Notes under the pieces: model-generated
What the model was told of the DNA's origin: nothing
What the model saw: only the letters and a program-made list of their open reading frames with translations
Databases searched by the model: none
Shown: one piece after another, positions 1-6,244 of the stretch
Layout: each line of letters opens with the position of its first letter
Position numbering within the stretch: the stretch's first letter is position 1
Position numbers and translations under genes: made by a program
Assembly: GCA_025355395.1 (NCBI GenBank)
Contig: JANXZT010000145.1
Location: 1 to 9,208, forward strand
Length of the DNA: 9,208 nt
Origin: Betaproteobacteria bacterium
GTDB taxonomy: Bacteria > Pseudomonadota > Gammaproteobacteria > Burkholderiales > Casimicrobiaceae
Direction: 5' to 3'

Positions 1-260
1 CGGCCGCCGCCACGCCACAGCGGGCTGTTGGCCTGACCCGCGCGCGCCCGGCCCGTGCCCTTCTGGGCCCACGGCTTTTTGTGCGACTTGTTGATGTCGC
101 TGCGTCCCTTTTGCGCGCGGTTGCCGCTGCGCGCATTGGCCTGGTAGGCCGTGACGACCTGGTGGATCAGCGCCTCGTTGTAATCGCGGCCGAAGAGATC
201 GTCGGAGCCGGCGACCGTCGCCGCGGGCTGGCCATCACCGTTGATGAGTTTCAAATCCAT
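1..260 (-). CDS. rplD: 50S ribosomal protein L4, N-terminal part (cut by window edge)
   Basis: Encodes L4, an early-assembling 23S rRNA binding protein whose extended loop lines the peptide exit tunnel; in E. coli it also represses its own S10 operon. Only the first 86 codons plus two bases are visible. The protein starts MDLKLINGDGQ, followed by the family signatures DYNEALIHQVVTAYQANARSG (residues about 28–48) and the basic stretch GTGRARAGQANSPLWRGGG near residues 68–86, which begins the tunnel loop. The start ATG is one base after the rplC stop (TGA-C-ATG). Its Shine-Dalgarno run AAGGGGG overlaps the last rplC codons, so the two genes are very likely translationally coupled. Identification rests on sequence recognition and on position behind rplC. 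No frame problems are seen in the visible part. Confidence 0.95.
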   Translation of the reverse strand, partial: MDLKLINGDGQPAATVAGSDDLFGRDYNEALIHQVVTAYQANARSGNRAQKGRSDINKSHKKPWAQKGTGRARAGQANSPLWRGGG

Positions 261-261
261 G

Positions 262-918
262 TCAGGCCCCCTTCTTCGCCGGGGTCTTGGCGGACGGACG
301 AATGATGATATGCCCGCCATCCGCACCGGGCACGGAGCCCCTGATCAACAAGAGGCCGCGCTCGGTGTCCACGCGAACGACCGTCAGCATCTGGGTCGTG
401 CGGGTAACGTTGCCATGTTGGCCTGCCATGCGCTTGCCGGGGAAAACACGTCCGGGGTCCTGCGCCATGCCGATGGAGCCCGGCGTGTTGTGCGATCGCG
501 AGTTGCCGTGCGAGGCGCGGTTCGAGCTGAAGTGGTGGCGCCGGATCACGCCGGAAAAGCCACGGCCCTTGGTGGTGCCGGTAACGTCGACGTATTGGCC
601 AACCGTGAACGTATCGACGCCGATGACAGCACCCAGCTTGAGCTCGGAAAGCTGCTCTGCCGCAACCGGAAATTCCCGCAGCAATTCGCCGGCTTCCACA
701 CCCGCCTTGGCGAGATGCCCGGCCTGCGGCTTCAACACGCGCGAGGCGCGACGCTTGCCGTAGGTTACCTGCACCGCTGCATACCCGTCGGTATCGGGCG
801 TCTTGATCTGGGTGACACGGTTGTTGGCGACATCCAGCACCGTGACCGGGACGGCCTTGCCGTCTTCGGCGAAGATGCGGGTCATGCCAATCTTGCGACC
901 GACAAGTCCAAGTGACAT
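262..918 (-). CDS. rplC: 50S ribosomal protein L3
   Basis: L3 binds 23S rRNA and initiates large-subunit assembly; its central extension reaches toward the peptidyl transferase centre. The product is 218 residues, close to the usual bacterial length of about 210. It opens MSLGLVGRKIGMTRIF, has the DVTGTTKGRGFSGVIRRHHF block at residues 111–130 and the signature GSIGMAQDPGRVFPGKRMAG at 147–166. Gln153 aligns with E. coli Gln150, the N5-methylation site of PrmB, so the modification site is kept, although the first Gln of the E. coli motif is Met here. The start ATG is preceded by a purine run AAGAGAGAA that serves as a moderate ribosome binding site. A 5-bp GC hairpin (940–957) lies about 10 bases upstream of that site. 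Unusually, 246 bp separate it from rpsJ. It overlaps nothing and is followed one base later by rplD. Confidence 0.98.
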   Translation of the reverse strand: MSLGLVGRKIGMTRIFAEDGKAVPVTVLDVANNRVTQIKTPDTDGYAAVQVTYGKRRASRVLKPQAGHLAKAGVEAGELLREFPVAAEQLSELKLGAVIGVDTFTVGQYVDVTGTTKGRGFSGVIRRHHFSSNRASHGNSRSHNTPGSIGMAQDPGRVFPGKRMAGQHGNVTRTTQMLTVVRVDTERGLLLIRGSVPGADGGHIIIRPSAKTPAKKGA

Positions 919-991
919 TTCAATTCTCTCTTGTTTAGGCCCCGGGTAATTTCGGGGTGCCGACTGCTATTGGCCGGCAACGCACTTTCGT

Positions 992-1015
992 CCGAAAGCG
1001 AAACCCTGCTTTCGG
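992..1015 (-). repeat. Small palindromic hairpin, AGGGKTKY-loop family, copy upstream of rplC
   Basis: On the minus strand the arms CCGAAAGC and GCTTTCGG form a perfect 8-bp stem around the loop AGGGTTTC. The same stem-loop occurs at 1490–1513 upstream of rpsJ, where the innermost pair is T–A instead of C–G, a compensatory change. Two further members with the same loop pattern lie on the opposite strand at 1135–1164 and 2925–2954. The element is 73 bases from the rplC start, too far to touch its ribosome binding site directly. Confidence 0.75.
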
Positions 1016-1033
1016 CCGGTTGGTACTACCGTC

Positions 1034-1059
1034 GAATCGCGGGCAGAGCCCGACGATTC
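1034..1059. repeat. 26-bp quasi-palindrome, copy A (inverted copy at 2886)
   Basis: The arms GAATCG/CGATTC (6 bp) and an inner GGGC/GCCC (4 bp) are separated by a small asymmetric bulge and close on a 3-base loop. The exact reverse complement of all 26 bases occurs at 2886–2911 in the fusA–tuf gap. A degenerate relative sits at 1531–1567. Because the outer arms are palindromic, the two exact copies can also be described as the same element with its central 14 bases inverted. There is no T-run after it, so it does not look like a terminator. Confidence 0.75.
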
Positions 1060-1076
1060 AACGCAGAAACTGCCAC

Positions 1077-1111
1077 CAAGAACCAAATGGACTGCGTACC
1101 ACTCGGTCTTG
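1077..1111 (-). repeat. Conserved RNA-type hairpin ACCGARTGG, copy after rpsJ
   Basis: Read on the minus strand, arms ACCGAGTGG and CCATTTGGT pair over 9 positions including two G·U wobbles, around the 8-base loop TACGCAGT. A further CAAG/CTTG pairing extends the stem across a one-base bulge. The homologous hairpin at 1585–1624 differs at one stem position so that a G·U becomes A–U. The wobbles pair only in minus-strand RNA, which is the mRNA-sense strand, so this looks like selected RNA structure rather than DNA palindromy. It lies 54 bases after the rpsJ stop. Confidence 0.65.
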
Positions 1112-1134
1112 CGTTGCTCTTTCTACGTCGCCAT

Positions 1135-1164
1135 CAGTGCAAAGTAGGGGTGTACTTTGCACTG
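1135..1164 (+). repeat. Perfect hairpin abutting the rpsJ stop codon, AGGGKTKY-loop family
   Basis: Twelve perfect base pairs (arms CAGTGCAAAGTA and TACTTTGCACTG) enclose six bases; counted like the other members it is an 11-bp stem with the 8-base loop AGGGGTGT. It starts at the base right after the rpsJ TGA. The matching hairpin after fusA (2925–2954) shares the core AAAGTA/TACTTT and the loop, while four outer pairs differ in both arms together, so pairing is kept. No T-run follows in the direction of transcription, so it is not a standard intrinsic terminator; it could protect the upstream mRNA 3' end or be a REP-like repeat. Confidence 0.8.
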
Positions 1165-1476
1165 TCACTGCAGCTTGATCTCGACATCGACACCAGCGGG
1201 CAAGTCAAGCTTCATCAATTGATCGACGGTCTTGTCGGTCGGGTCGATGATGTCCATCAGCCGCAGGTGCGTGCGAATCTCGAACTGGTCGCGCGACGTC
1301 TTGTTGACATGCGGCGAACGCAGCACGTCATAACGTTCGATCTTGGTCGGCAGCGGTACAGGTCCCTTGACCACTGCGCCGGAGCGCTTCGCGGTTTCGA
1401 CGATTTCCTGCGCGGACTGGTCGATCAGCTTGTAATCGAACGCTTTCAACCGTATTCGTATTCTCTGGTTTTGCAT
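1165..1476 (-). CDS. rpsJ: 30S ribosomal protein S10 (NusE)
   Basis: S10 is a late-assembling 30S head protein and, as NusE, partners NusB in transcription antitermination of rRNA operons. The 103-residue length is exactly typical. It begins MQNQRIRIRLKAFDYKLIDQ, has the signature SPHVNKTSRDQFEIRTH (residues 54–70) and ends DLPAGVDVEIKLQ, a form characteristic of betaproteobacteria. The start ATG has the ribosome binding site AAAGG (1482–1486) seven bases upstream. The copy of the 8-bp repeat hairpin at 1490–1513 ends only three bases before that site. It is normally the first gene of the S10 operon; here 182 bp separate it from tuf and 246 bp from rplC, both gaps filled by related repeats. 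Stop is TGA, followed immediately by a perfect hairpin. Confidence 0.98.
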   Translation of the reverse strand: MQNQRIRIRLKAFDYKLIDQSAQEIVETAKRSGAVVKGPVPLPTKIERYDVLRSPHVNKTSRDQFEIRTHLRLMDIIDPTDKTVDQLMKLDLPAGVDVEIKLQ

Positions 1477-1489
1477 ATTTGCCTTTCGC

Positions 1490-1513
1490 CCGAAAGTGCA
1501 ACCCTACTTTCGG
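1490..1513 (-). repeat. Small palindromic hairpin, AGGGKTKY-loop family, copy upstream of rpsJ
   Basis: On the minus strand, arms CCGAAAGT and ACTTTCGG make a perfect 8-bp stem with loop AGGGTTGC. It is immediately upstream of the rpsJ Shine-Dalgarno sequence (1482–1486) and the start codon at 1476. Thus the hairpin sits at the edge of the ribosome landing site and could influence rpsJ translation. It is the same element as 992–1015 with one compensatory pair change. Confidence 0.75.
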
Positions 1514-1530
1514 CCGGTTATTCTTCCGAC

Positions 1531-1567
1531 GAATCGCCGCTCATTTGGCAACTGAGGCCCGACGATT
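1531..1567. repeat. Degenerate quasi-palindrome, copy B
   Basis: Shares GAATCGC at one end and GCCCGACGATT at the other with the 26-bp element at 1034–1059, but the 3-base loop is replaced by about 17 bases that can fold as CTCA…TGAG with a short inner TT/AA pairing. Its orientation agrees with copy A and its position within the block matches, so it is best read as an expanded or diverged copy. Confidence 0.5.
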
Positions 1568-1584
1568 AGCCGCGTGACTGCTTG

Positions 1585-1624
1585 ACGAAAAACCAAATGG
1601 ATTGCAGACCATTCGGTGTTTCGT
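1585..1624 (-). repeat. Conserved RNA-type hairpin ACCGARTGG after tuf, possibly a terminator
   Basis: On the minus strand the arms ACCGAATGG and CCATTTGGT pair over 9 positions (one G·U) around loop TCTGCAAT. An outer ACGAAA/TTTCGT pairing across a 1x1 mismatch extends it by 6 bp. The second arm runs directly into a stretch of five T residues, so transcription leaving tuf could meet a weak intrinsic terminator here, 34 bases after the tuf stop. The stem is AU-rich, and I see no convincing promoter between it and rpsJ, so read-through into the S10 genes is expected. The sister copy at 1077–1111 lacks the T-run. Confidence 0.55.
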
Positions 1625-1630
1625 AACTGT

Positions 1631-1658
1631 CCTCTGACTTCTGAATTCTGTCTTCTGA
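1631..1658. repeat. Four-unit heptamer repeat abutting the tuf stop codon
   Basis: Plus-strand units are CCTCTGA, CTTCTGA, ATTCTGT and CTTCTGA, a consensus of CTTCTGA with three substitutions in 28 bases. The array ends exactly at the complement of the tuf TAA (1659–1661), so it is the first sequence after the stop. It is in neither of the other gaps. Such heptamer arrays are usually length-variable between strains through slippage. No function is evident. Confidence 0.7.
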
Positions 1659-2849
<1,191 letters not shown>

Positions 2850-2885
2850 AAATCCTCTCAGCTCTTTCGTTGATCTTTCGACCGC

Positions 2886-2911
2886 GAATCGTCGGGCTCT
2901 GCCCGCGATTC
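2886..2911. repeat. 26-bp quasi-palindrome, copy C upstream of tuf
   Basis: Exact reverse complement of 1034–1059 over all 26 bases. On the minus strand both copies are flanked by TT before the first arm base run (TTGAATCG) and by G after the last (CGATTCG), so the outer arms are in the same arrangement and only the central 14 bases are flipped. It lies about 27 bases before the tuf ribosome binding site, leaving that site free. It shares the fusA–tuf gap with the hairpin at 2925–2954. Confidence 0.75.
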
Positions 2912-2924
2912 AAGGCTAACTACC

Positions 2925-2954
2925 CGGACAAAAGTAGGGGTTTACTTTTGTCCG
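2925..2954 (+). repeat. Perfect hairpin after the fusA stop, AGGGKTKY-loop family
   Basis: Twelve perfect base pairs (CGGACAAAAGTA with TACTTTTGTCCG) enclose six bases; in family terms an 11-bp stem with the 8-base loop AGGGGTTT. It begins one base after the fusA TGA, the same placement as the hairpin behind rpsJ. Outer stem pairs differ from the rpsJ copy at four positions, each compensated in the other arm. No T-run follows in the transcribed direction, consistent with fusA and tuf being co-transcribed. Confidence 0.8.
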
Positions 2955-2955
2955 A

Positions 2956-5049
2956 TCACGTCTTCTTGTTGATGACGGCCTCGGCGACATTTTTAGGCGC
3001 CTCGGTGTAGTGCTTGAATTCCATCGTGTACGTCGCACGACCCTGCGACAGCGACCGTAGCGTCGTCGAGTAGCCGAACATCTCGGCCAGCGGCACTTCG
3101 GCCTTGATGACCTTGCCCGTGGGCATGTCATCCATCCCCTGGATCATTCCTCGCCGCGACGACAGGTCGCCCACGACGTTGCCCATGAAGTCCTCGGGCG
3201 TCTCGACCTCAACGGCCATCATCGGCTCGAGCAGCGCCGGGTTCGCCTGACGCATGCCATCCTTGAACGCCATCGACGCGGCCATCTTGAACGCATTCTC
3301 GTTCGAGTCGACATCGTGGTAGCTGCCGTCGAACAATGTCACCTTCACGTCCACCACCGGAAATCCTGCAAGCACGCCATTGGGCAGCGTTTCGCGCAGC
3401 CCTTTCTCGACCGCGGGAATATATTCGCGCGGCACCGAGCCGCCCTTGATGGCGTCGACGAACTCGAATCCCTTGCCCTGCTCGTTCGGCTCCATCTTGA
3501 GCCAGACGTGACCGTATTGGCCGCGCCCGCCCGACTGCTTGATGAACTTGCCCTCGACCTGGACCAGCTTCTTGATGGCCTCGCGATAGGCCACTTGCGG
3601 CGCGCCCACGTTTGCCTCGACGCCGAATTCGCGCTTCATGCGATCGACCAGGATCTCGAGATGCAATTCGCCCATCCCGGAGATGATGGTCTGCCCCGAC
3701 TCCTGATCCGTGCGCACCCGAAACGACGGGTCTTCCTGCGCGAGCCGGTTCAAGGCGATGCCCATCTTCTCCTGGTCAGCCTTGGTCTTCGGCTCGACGG
3801 CAACGTGAATTACCGGCTCCGGGAAGATCATTTTCTCGAGCATGATCACATGATCGGGGTTGCACAGCGTGTCCCCGGTCGTGGCTTCCTTGAGCCCCAC
3901 GGCCGCGGCGATGTCGCCCGCGCGCACTTCCTTGATTTCCTCGCGCTGGTTGGCGTGCATCTGCAAAATCCGGCCGATGCGCTCCTTGCGTCCGCGAATC
4001 GGGTTGTAAACAGTGTCGCCTGAATTGACTACGCCCGAATACACGCGGAAAAAGATCAACTGGCCCACATACGGGTCGGTCATGATCTTGAATGCGAGGC
4101 CCGCGAAAGGCTCGTCATCGGCGGCCTTGCGCTCACCCATCTTGCCATTCTCGAGCTCGCCCTTGACCGGGGGAATGTCCGTCGGCGCCGGCATGAACTC
4201 GACCACGGCGTCGAGCATCGCCTGCACGCCCTTGTTCTTGAACGCGGAGCCGCACATCATCGGCACGATTTCGGACGCGATCGTACGCTGGCGCAAGCCC
4301 GACTTGATATCTGCGGGGGTCAATTCGCCGCCCTCGAGATATTTGTTCATGAGCTCTTCATTCGCCTCGGCGGCGTTCTCGACCATCTTTTCGCGCCATT
4401 CCTTGGCAGTCTCGAGCAACTCGGCCGGGATTTCGCGGGTCTCGTACTTCATGCCCTGCGTGGCTTCGTCCCAGTAGATTGCTTTCATCTGGACGAGATC
4501 GACCACACCCTCGAACTTTTCCTCCGCGCCGATCGGAATCTGAATGGGCACAGGGTTGGCCTTGAGCCGCGACTTCATCTGGTCGTAGACCTTGAAGAAG
4601 TTGGCGCCCTGACGGTCCATCTTGTTGACGAACGCAAGCCGCGGGACCTTGTACTTGTTGGCCTGCCGCCATACGGTTTCCGATTGCGGCTGCACGCCGC
4701 CCACGGCGCAATACACCATGCACGCGCCGTCGAGCACGCGCATCGAGCGCTCGACCTCGATCGTGAAATCGACGTGCCCCGGGGTGTCGATGATGTTGAT
4801 GCGGTGCTCGGGGAAGGTCTTGTCCATCCCCTTCCAGAAGCAGGTCGTCGCCGCGGACGTGATGGTGATGCCGCGCTCACGCTCCTGCTCCATCCAGTCC
4901 ATGACGGTCGCGCCGTCGTGCACTTCACCCATTTTGTGCGAGACGCCGGTGTAGAACAGAATGCGTTCGGTGGTCGTGGTCTTGCCGGCATCAATGTGGG
5001 CACTGATGCCGATGTTGCGGTACCGGTCGATGGGTGTAGCTCGTGGCAC
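2956..5049 (-). CDS. fusA: Translation elongation factor G
   Basis: EF-G is the GTPase that drives ribosomal translocation and, with RRF, ribosome recycling. The product is 697 residues, near the 704 of E. coli. The G domain has AHIDAGKT (17–24), switch I RGITI (59–63), DTPGHVD (88–94, catalytic His92) and NKMD (142–145). Later regions show SGMGELHLEILVDRMKREFG of domain III and the SGGRGQYGHVW motif of domain IV; the C-terminus has GYSTTLRSLSQGRATYTMEF. The start is GTG: an in-frame TGA lies nine bases upstream and no other start precedes the P-loop. The ribosome binding site is weak (AGG about 12 bases upstream). It is separated from rpsG by 136 bp with two hairpins, and from tuf by 106 bp. 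Its glycine codons are mostly GGC in the part I checked, in contrast to tuf. Confidence 0.98.
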   Translation of the reverse strand: MPRATPIDRYRNIGISAHIDAGKTTTTERILFYTGVSHKMGEVHDGATVMDWMEQERERGITITSAATTCFWKGMDKTFPEHRINIIDTPGHVDFTIEVERSMRVLDGACMVYCAVGGVQPQSETVWRQANKYKVPRLAFVNKMDRQGANFFKVYDQMKSRLKANPVPIQIPIGAEEKFEGVVDLVQMKAIYWDEATQGMKYETREIPAELLETAKEWREKMVENAAEANEELMNKYLEGGELTPADIKSGLRQRTIASEIVPMMCGSAFKNKGVQAMLDAVVEFMPAPTDIPPVKGELENGKMGERKAADDEPFAGLAFKIMTDPYVGQLIFFRVYSGVVNSGDTVYNPIRGRKERIGRILQMHANQREEIKEVRAGDIAAAVGLKEATTGDTLCNPDHVIMLEKMIFPEPVIHVAVEPKTKADQEKMGIALNRLAQEDPSFRVRTDQESGQTIISGMGELHLEILVDRMKREFGVEANVGAPQVAYREAIKKLVQVEGKFIKQSGGRGQYGHVWLKMEPNEQGKGFEFVDAIKGGSVPREYIPAVEKGLRETLPNGVLAGFPVVDVKVTLFDGSYHDVDSNENAFKMAASMAFKDGMRQANPALLEPMMAVEVETPEDFMGNVVGDLSSRRGMIQGMDDMPTGKVIKAEVPLAEMFGYSTTLRSLSQGRATYTMEFKHYTEAPKNVAEAVINKKT

Positions 5050-5070
5050 TTTGTTTCAACGCCTGTTAAT

Positions 5071-5098
5071 GCGGAACAAGGGAATCGCCCGGTTCCGC
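5071..5098. other. Hairpin upstream of fusA
   Basis: Arms GCGGAAC and GTTCCGC form a perfect 7-bp stem, with a possible inner GGG/CCC pairing over a small internal loop and a 5-base apical loop. It ends about 21 bases before the fusA GTG start, so it borders the ribosome landing region. It is unrelated in sequence to the repeat family in the other gaps and no T-run follows it. Confidence 0.45.
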
Positions 5099-5126
5099 CA
5101 TGTACTTGCAAGATCGATGTCGGTCT

Positions 5127-5165
5127 GGCTGCAGGTCGACATTCATCCTTACGATTCCTGCAGCC
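5127..5165. other. Long-loop hairpin downstream of rpsG
   Basis: Perfect 9-bp arms GGCTGCAGG and CCTGCAGCC are separated by 21 bases. An outer GGTC/GACC pairing (5122–5125 with 5173–5176) could extend it. It begins some 20 bases after the rpsG stop and could be a processing or stabilising structure within the str mRNA. There is no T-run, so termination is not suggested. Confidence 0.45.
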
Positions 5166-5185
5166 GGCTAGCGACCTTCCGATTC

Positions 5186-5656
5186 CTAGAACCGGAAGTG
5201 CGAGAAGGCCTTGTTCGCCTCCGCCATGCGATGCACTTCCTCGCGCTTCTTGACAGCACCCCCGCGACCTTCGGAAGCCTCGGTCAGCTCCGCCGCGAGA
5301 CGCTGCCCCATGGATTTCTCGCCCCGCTTGCGGGCGGCTTCGCGCAACCACCGCATCGCGAGCGCCATGCGCCGGATCGGACGCACTTCGACGGGGACCT
5401 GAAAGTTCGCACCACCGACGCGGCGGCTTTTCACCTCCACCATGGGCTTCGAGTTCGAGAGCGCCTGGTTGAAGATCTCCAACGGATCCTTGCCACCCTT
5501 TTTGGTGATGGACTCGAACGCGCCATACAGAATGCGCTCGGCAACGGACTTCTTGCCGGCCGTCATCAGCACGTTCACGAACTTCGCGACATCCGTCGAG
5601 CCGTATTTCGGATCGGGCAGGATCTCGCGCTTGGGAACCTCTCTGCGTCGGGGCAT
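5186..5656 (-). CDS. rpsG: 30S ribosomal protein S7
   Basis: S7 nucleates assembly of the 30S head by binding the 3' major domain of 16S rRNA; in E. coli it is also the translational repressor of the str operon. The product is 156 residues, the standard length. It starts MPRRREVPKREILPDPKYGS, carries VEVKSRRVGGANFQVPVEVR (near residues 74–93), ALAMRWLREAARKRGEKSM and ends KAFSHFRF. A TTG codon directly precedes the ATG, but the ATG at 5656 is chosen because it yields the conserved MPRRR terminus and places the GGAG ribosome binding site six bases away. It follows rpsL by 53 bp, a shorter gap than the E. coli S7 target region, with CAACC/GGTTG ends that could close a weak stem. Stop is TAG. 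Confidence 0.97.
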   Translation of the reverse strand: MPRRREVPKREILPDPKYGSTDVAKFVNVLMTAGKKSVAERILYGAFESITKKGGKDPLEIFNQALSNSKPMVEVKSRRVGGANFQVPVEVRPIRRMALAMRWLREAARKRGEKSMGQRLAAELTEASEGRGGAVKKREEVHRMAEANKAFSHFRF

Positions 5657-5709
5657 CAATTTCTCCGTTCAACCAAAACCCAGTGTGCTGTTTGCTTGCG
5701 CTGCGGTTG

Positions 5710-6087
5710 CTAGGCAGCCTTCGGCTTCTTGGCACCGTACTTCGACCGCGCCTGCTTGCGGTCCTTCACGCCTGCGGTGTCGAGGCTGCCGCGCACCATG
5801 TGGTAACGAACGCCGGGCAGATCCTTCACCCGGCCGCCGCGGATCAGAACCACCGAGTGCTCCTGCAGATTGTGGCCTTCGCCGCCGATGTAGCTGATCA
5901 CCTCGAAGCCGTTGGTGAGACGCACCTTGGCAACCTTGCGCAACGCCGAGTTGGGCTTTTTCGGCGTCGTGGTGTACACGCGCGTGCAGACGCCACGCTT
6001 TTGCGGGCTCTGCTGCAGCGCCGGAACCTTGCTTTTCGACACGGGGGGCTCACGGCCCTTCCGGACGAGCTGATTGATGGTGGGCAT
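5710..6087 (-). CDS. rpsL: 30S ribosomal protein S12
   Basis: S12 sits at the decoding centre and controls translational accuracy; it is the classical streptomycin-resistance locus. The 125-residue product opens MPTINQLVRKGR and includes KRGVCTRVYTTTPKKPNSAL (residues 30–49) and GGRVKDLPGVRYHMVRGSLD (84–103). The lysines corresponding to the streptomycin-resistance positions (Lys43/Lys44 in this numbering, and Lys88) are wild type, so the allele looks streptomycin sensitive. Asp89 is the residue that RimO methylthiolates in E. coli. It is the first gene of the str unit, with a GGAAAG ribosome binding site and a leader of about 250 bases behind a strong promoter. The stop is TAG, 53 bp before rpsG. 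Confidence 0.98.
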   Translation of the reverse strand: MPTINQLVRKGREPPVSKSKVPALQQSPQKRGVCTRVYTTTPKKPNSALRKVAKVRLTNGFEVISYIGGEGHNLQEHSVVLIRGGRVKDLPGVRYHMVRGSLDTAGVKDRKQARSKYGAKKPKAA

Positions 6088-6190
6088 CCTGACTTTCCGC
6101 TTGTTTGCGTTTCATGCGGCGCGCCCGAAAGGCTGGGTGGACCGCAGGGCTGATTACTCGGCGAACCTATCGCTTGGTGCAACGTGTGCT

Positions 6191-6232
6191 TCAACAAATC
6201 AAAGTGGCCCAAGCTCGCGTGGTGCGTCGCAT
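6191..6232 (-). CDS. Possible 13-codon leader peptide in the rpsL 5' leader
   Basis: An ATG with a good ribosome binding site (AAAGG at 6240–6244, seven bases upstream) opens a frame of 13 codons, MRRTTRAWATLIC, ending in TGA 103 bases before the rpsL start. It is arginine-rich at the front. The binding site and the frame's 3' part are the two arms of the hairpin at 6201–6244, so translation and folding would compete. I know of no leader peptide described for this operon. It may be chance in a GC-rich leader; length is too short for composition to decide. Confidence 0.3.
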   Translation of the reverse strand: MRRTTRAWATLIC

Positions 6233-6244
6233 AGGGCCACCTTT
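6201..6244 (-). promoter_or_regulatory. Leader hairpin with a competing alternative pairing
   Basis: Minus-strand arms AAAGGTGGCCC (6234–6244) and GGGCCACTTT (6201–6210) pair over 10 positions with one bulged G, enclosing 23 bases. The second arm also takes part in a mutually exclusive 8-bp pairing: GCTTGGGC (6207–6214) with GCCCAAGC (6285–6292). Two exclusive folds in a 5' leader are a pattern seen in attenuators and translational switches, but here it is only a reading of complementarity; no energies were computed. Confidence 0.35.

Larger units (their letters stand above)
985..1107 (-). repeat. Duplicated intergenic block, copy in the rpsJ–rplC gap
   Basis: This 123-base stretch matches 1483–1617 on the other side of rpsJ in the same order and orientation. 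The segment 985–1021 is identical to 1483–1519 at 33 of 37 positions, and 1081–1107 matches 1591–1617 at 23 of 27, both by hand count. The middle is weaker: both share a GAATCGC element and an exact 11-base GCCCGACGATT, with a gap of about 17 bases in this copy. It contains three sub-elements listed separately: a small hairpin, a quasi-palindrome and the ACCGAGTGG hairpin. No open reading frame of recognisable content is present. Function unknown. Confidence 0.75.
1483..1617 (-). repeat. Duplicated intergenic block, copy in the tuf–rpsJ gap
   Basis: This 135-base stretch is the counterpart of 985–1107 and carries the same three sub-elements in the same order. Relative to the other copy it has about 17 extra bases in the apical part of the central element (around 1541–1556), which themselves form a small CTCA…TGAG stem. 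Its low-coordinate edge runs into the rpsJ ribosome binding site: the CGAAAG at 1483–1488 is shared with the other copy, so the repeat contributes part of the rpsJ translation start signal. Together with the heptamer array it fills nearly the whole gap between tuf and rpsJ. Confidence 0.75.

Noticed and set aside
241..915. Plus-strand open frame opposite rplC
   Set aside because: Shadow of a conserved gene; no recognisable protein features and no independent translation signal that I could identify.
940..957. CCCCG/CGGGG hairpin before rplC as a terminator
   Set aside because: Only 5 bp and not followed by a T-run; termination just before rplC would be inconsistent with S10 operon expression. 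It may only affect the leader.
1034..1066. TTGAAT with GATTCG 17 bases downstream as a promoter (also seen around 2886–2913)
   Set aside because: The spacing comes from the palindromic element itself and GATTCG is a poor -10 box; no supporting features.
5657..5659. TTG as alternative start for rpsG, adding one residue
   Set aside because: Gives only three bases to the GGAG ribosome binding site and breaks the conserved MPRRR terminus; the adjacent ATG is better.
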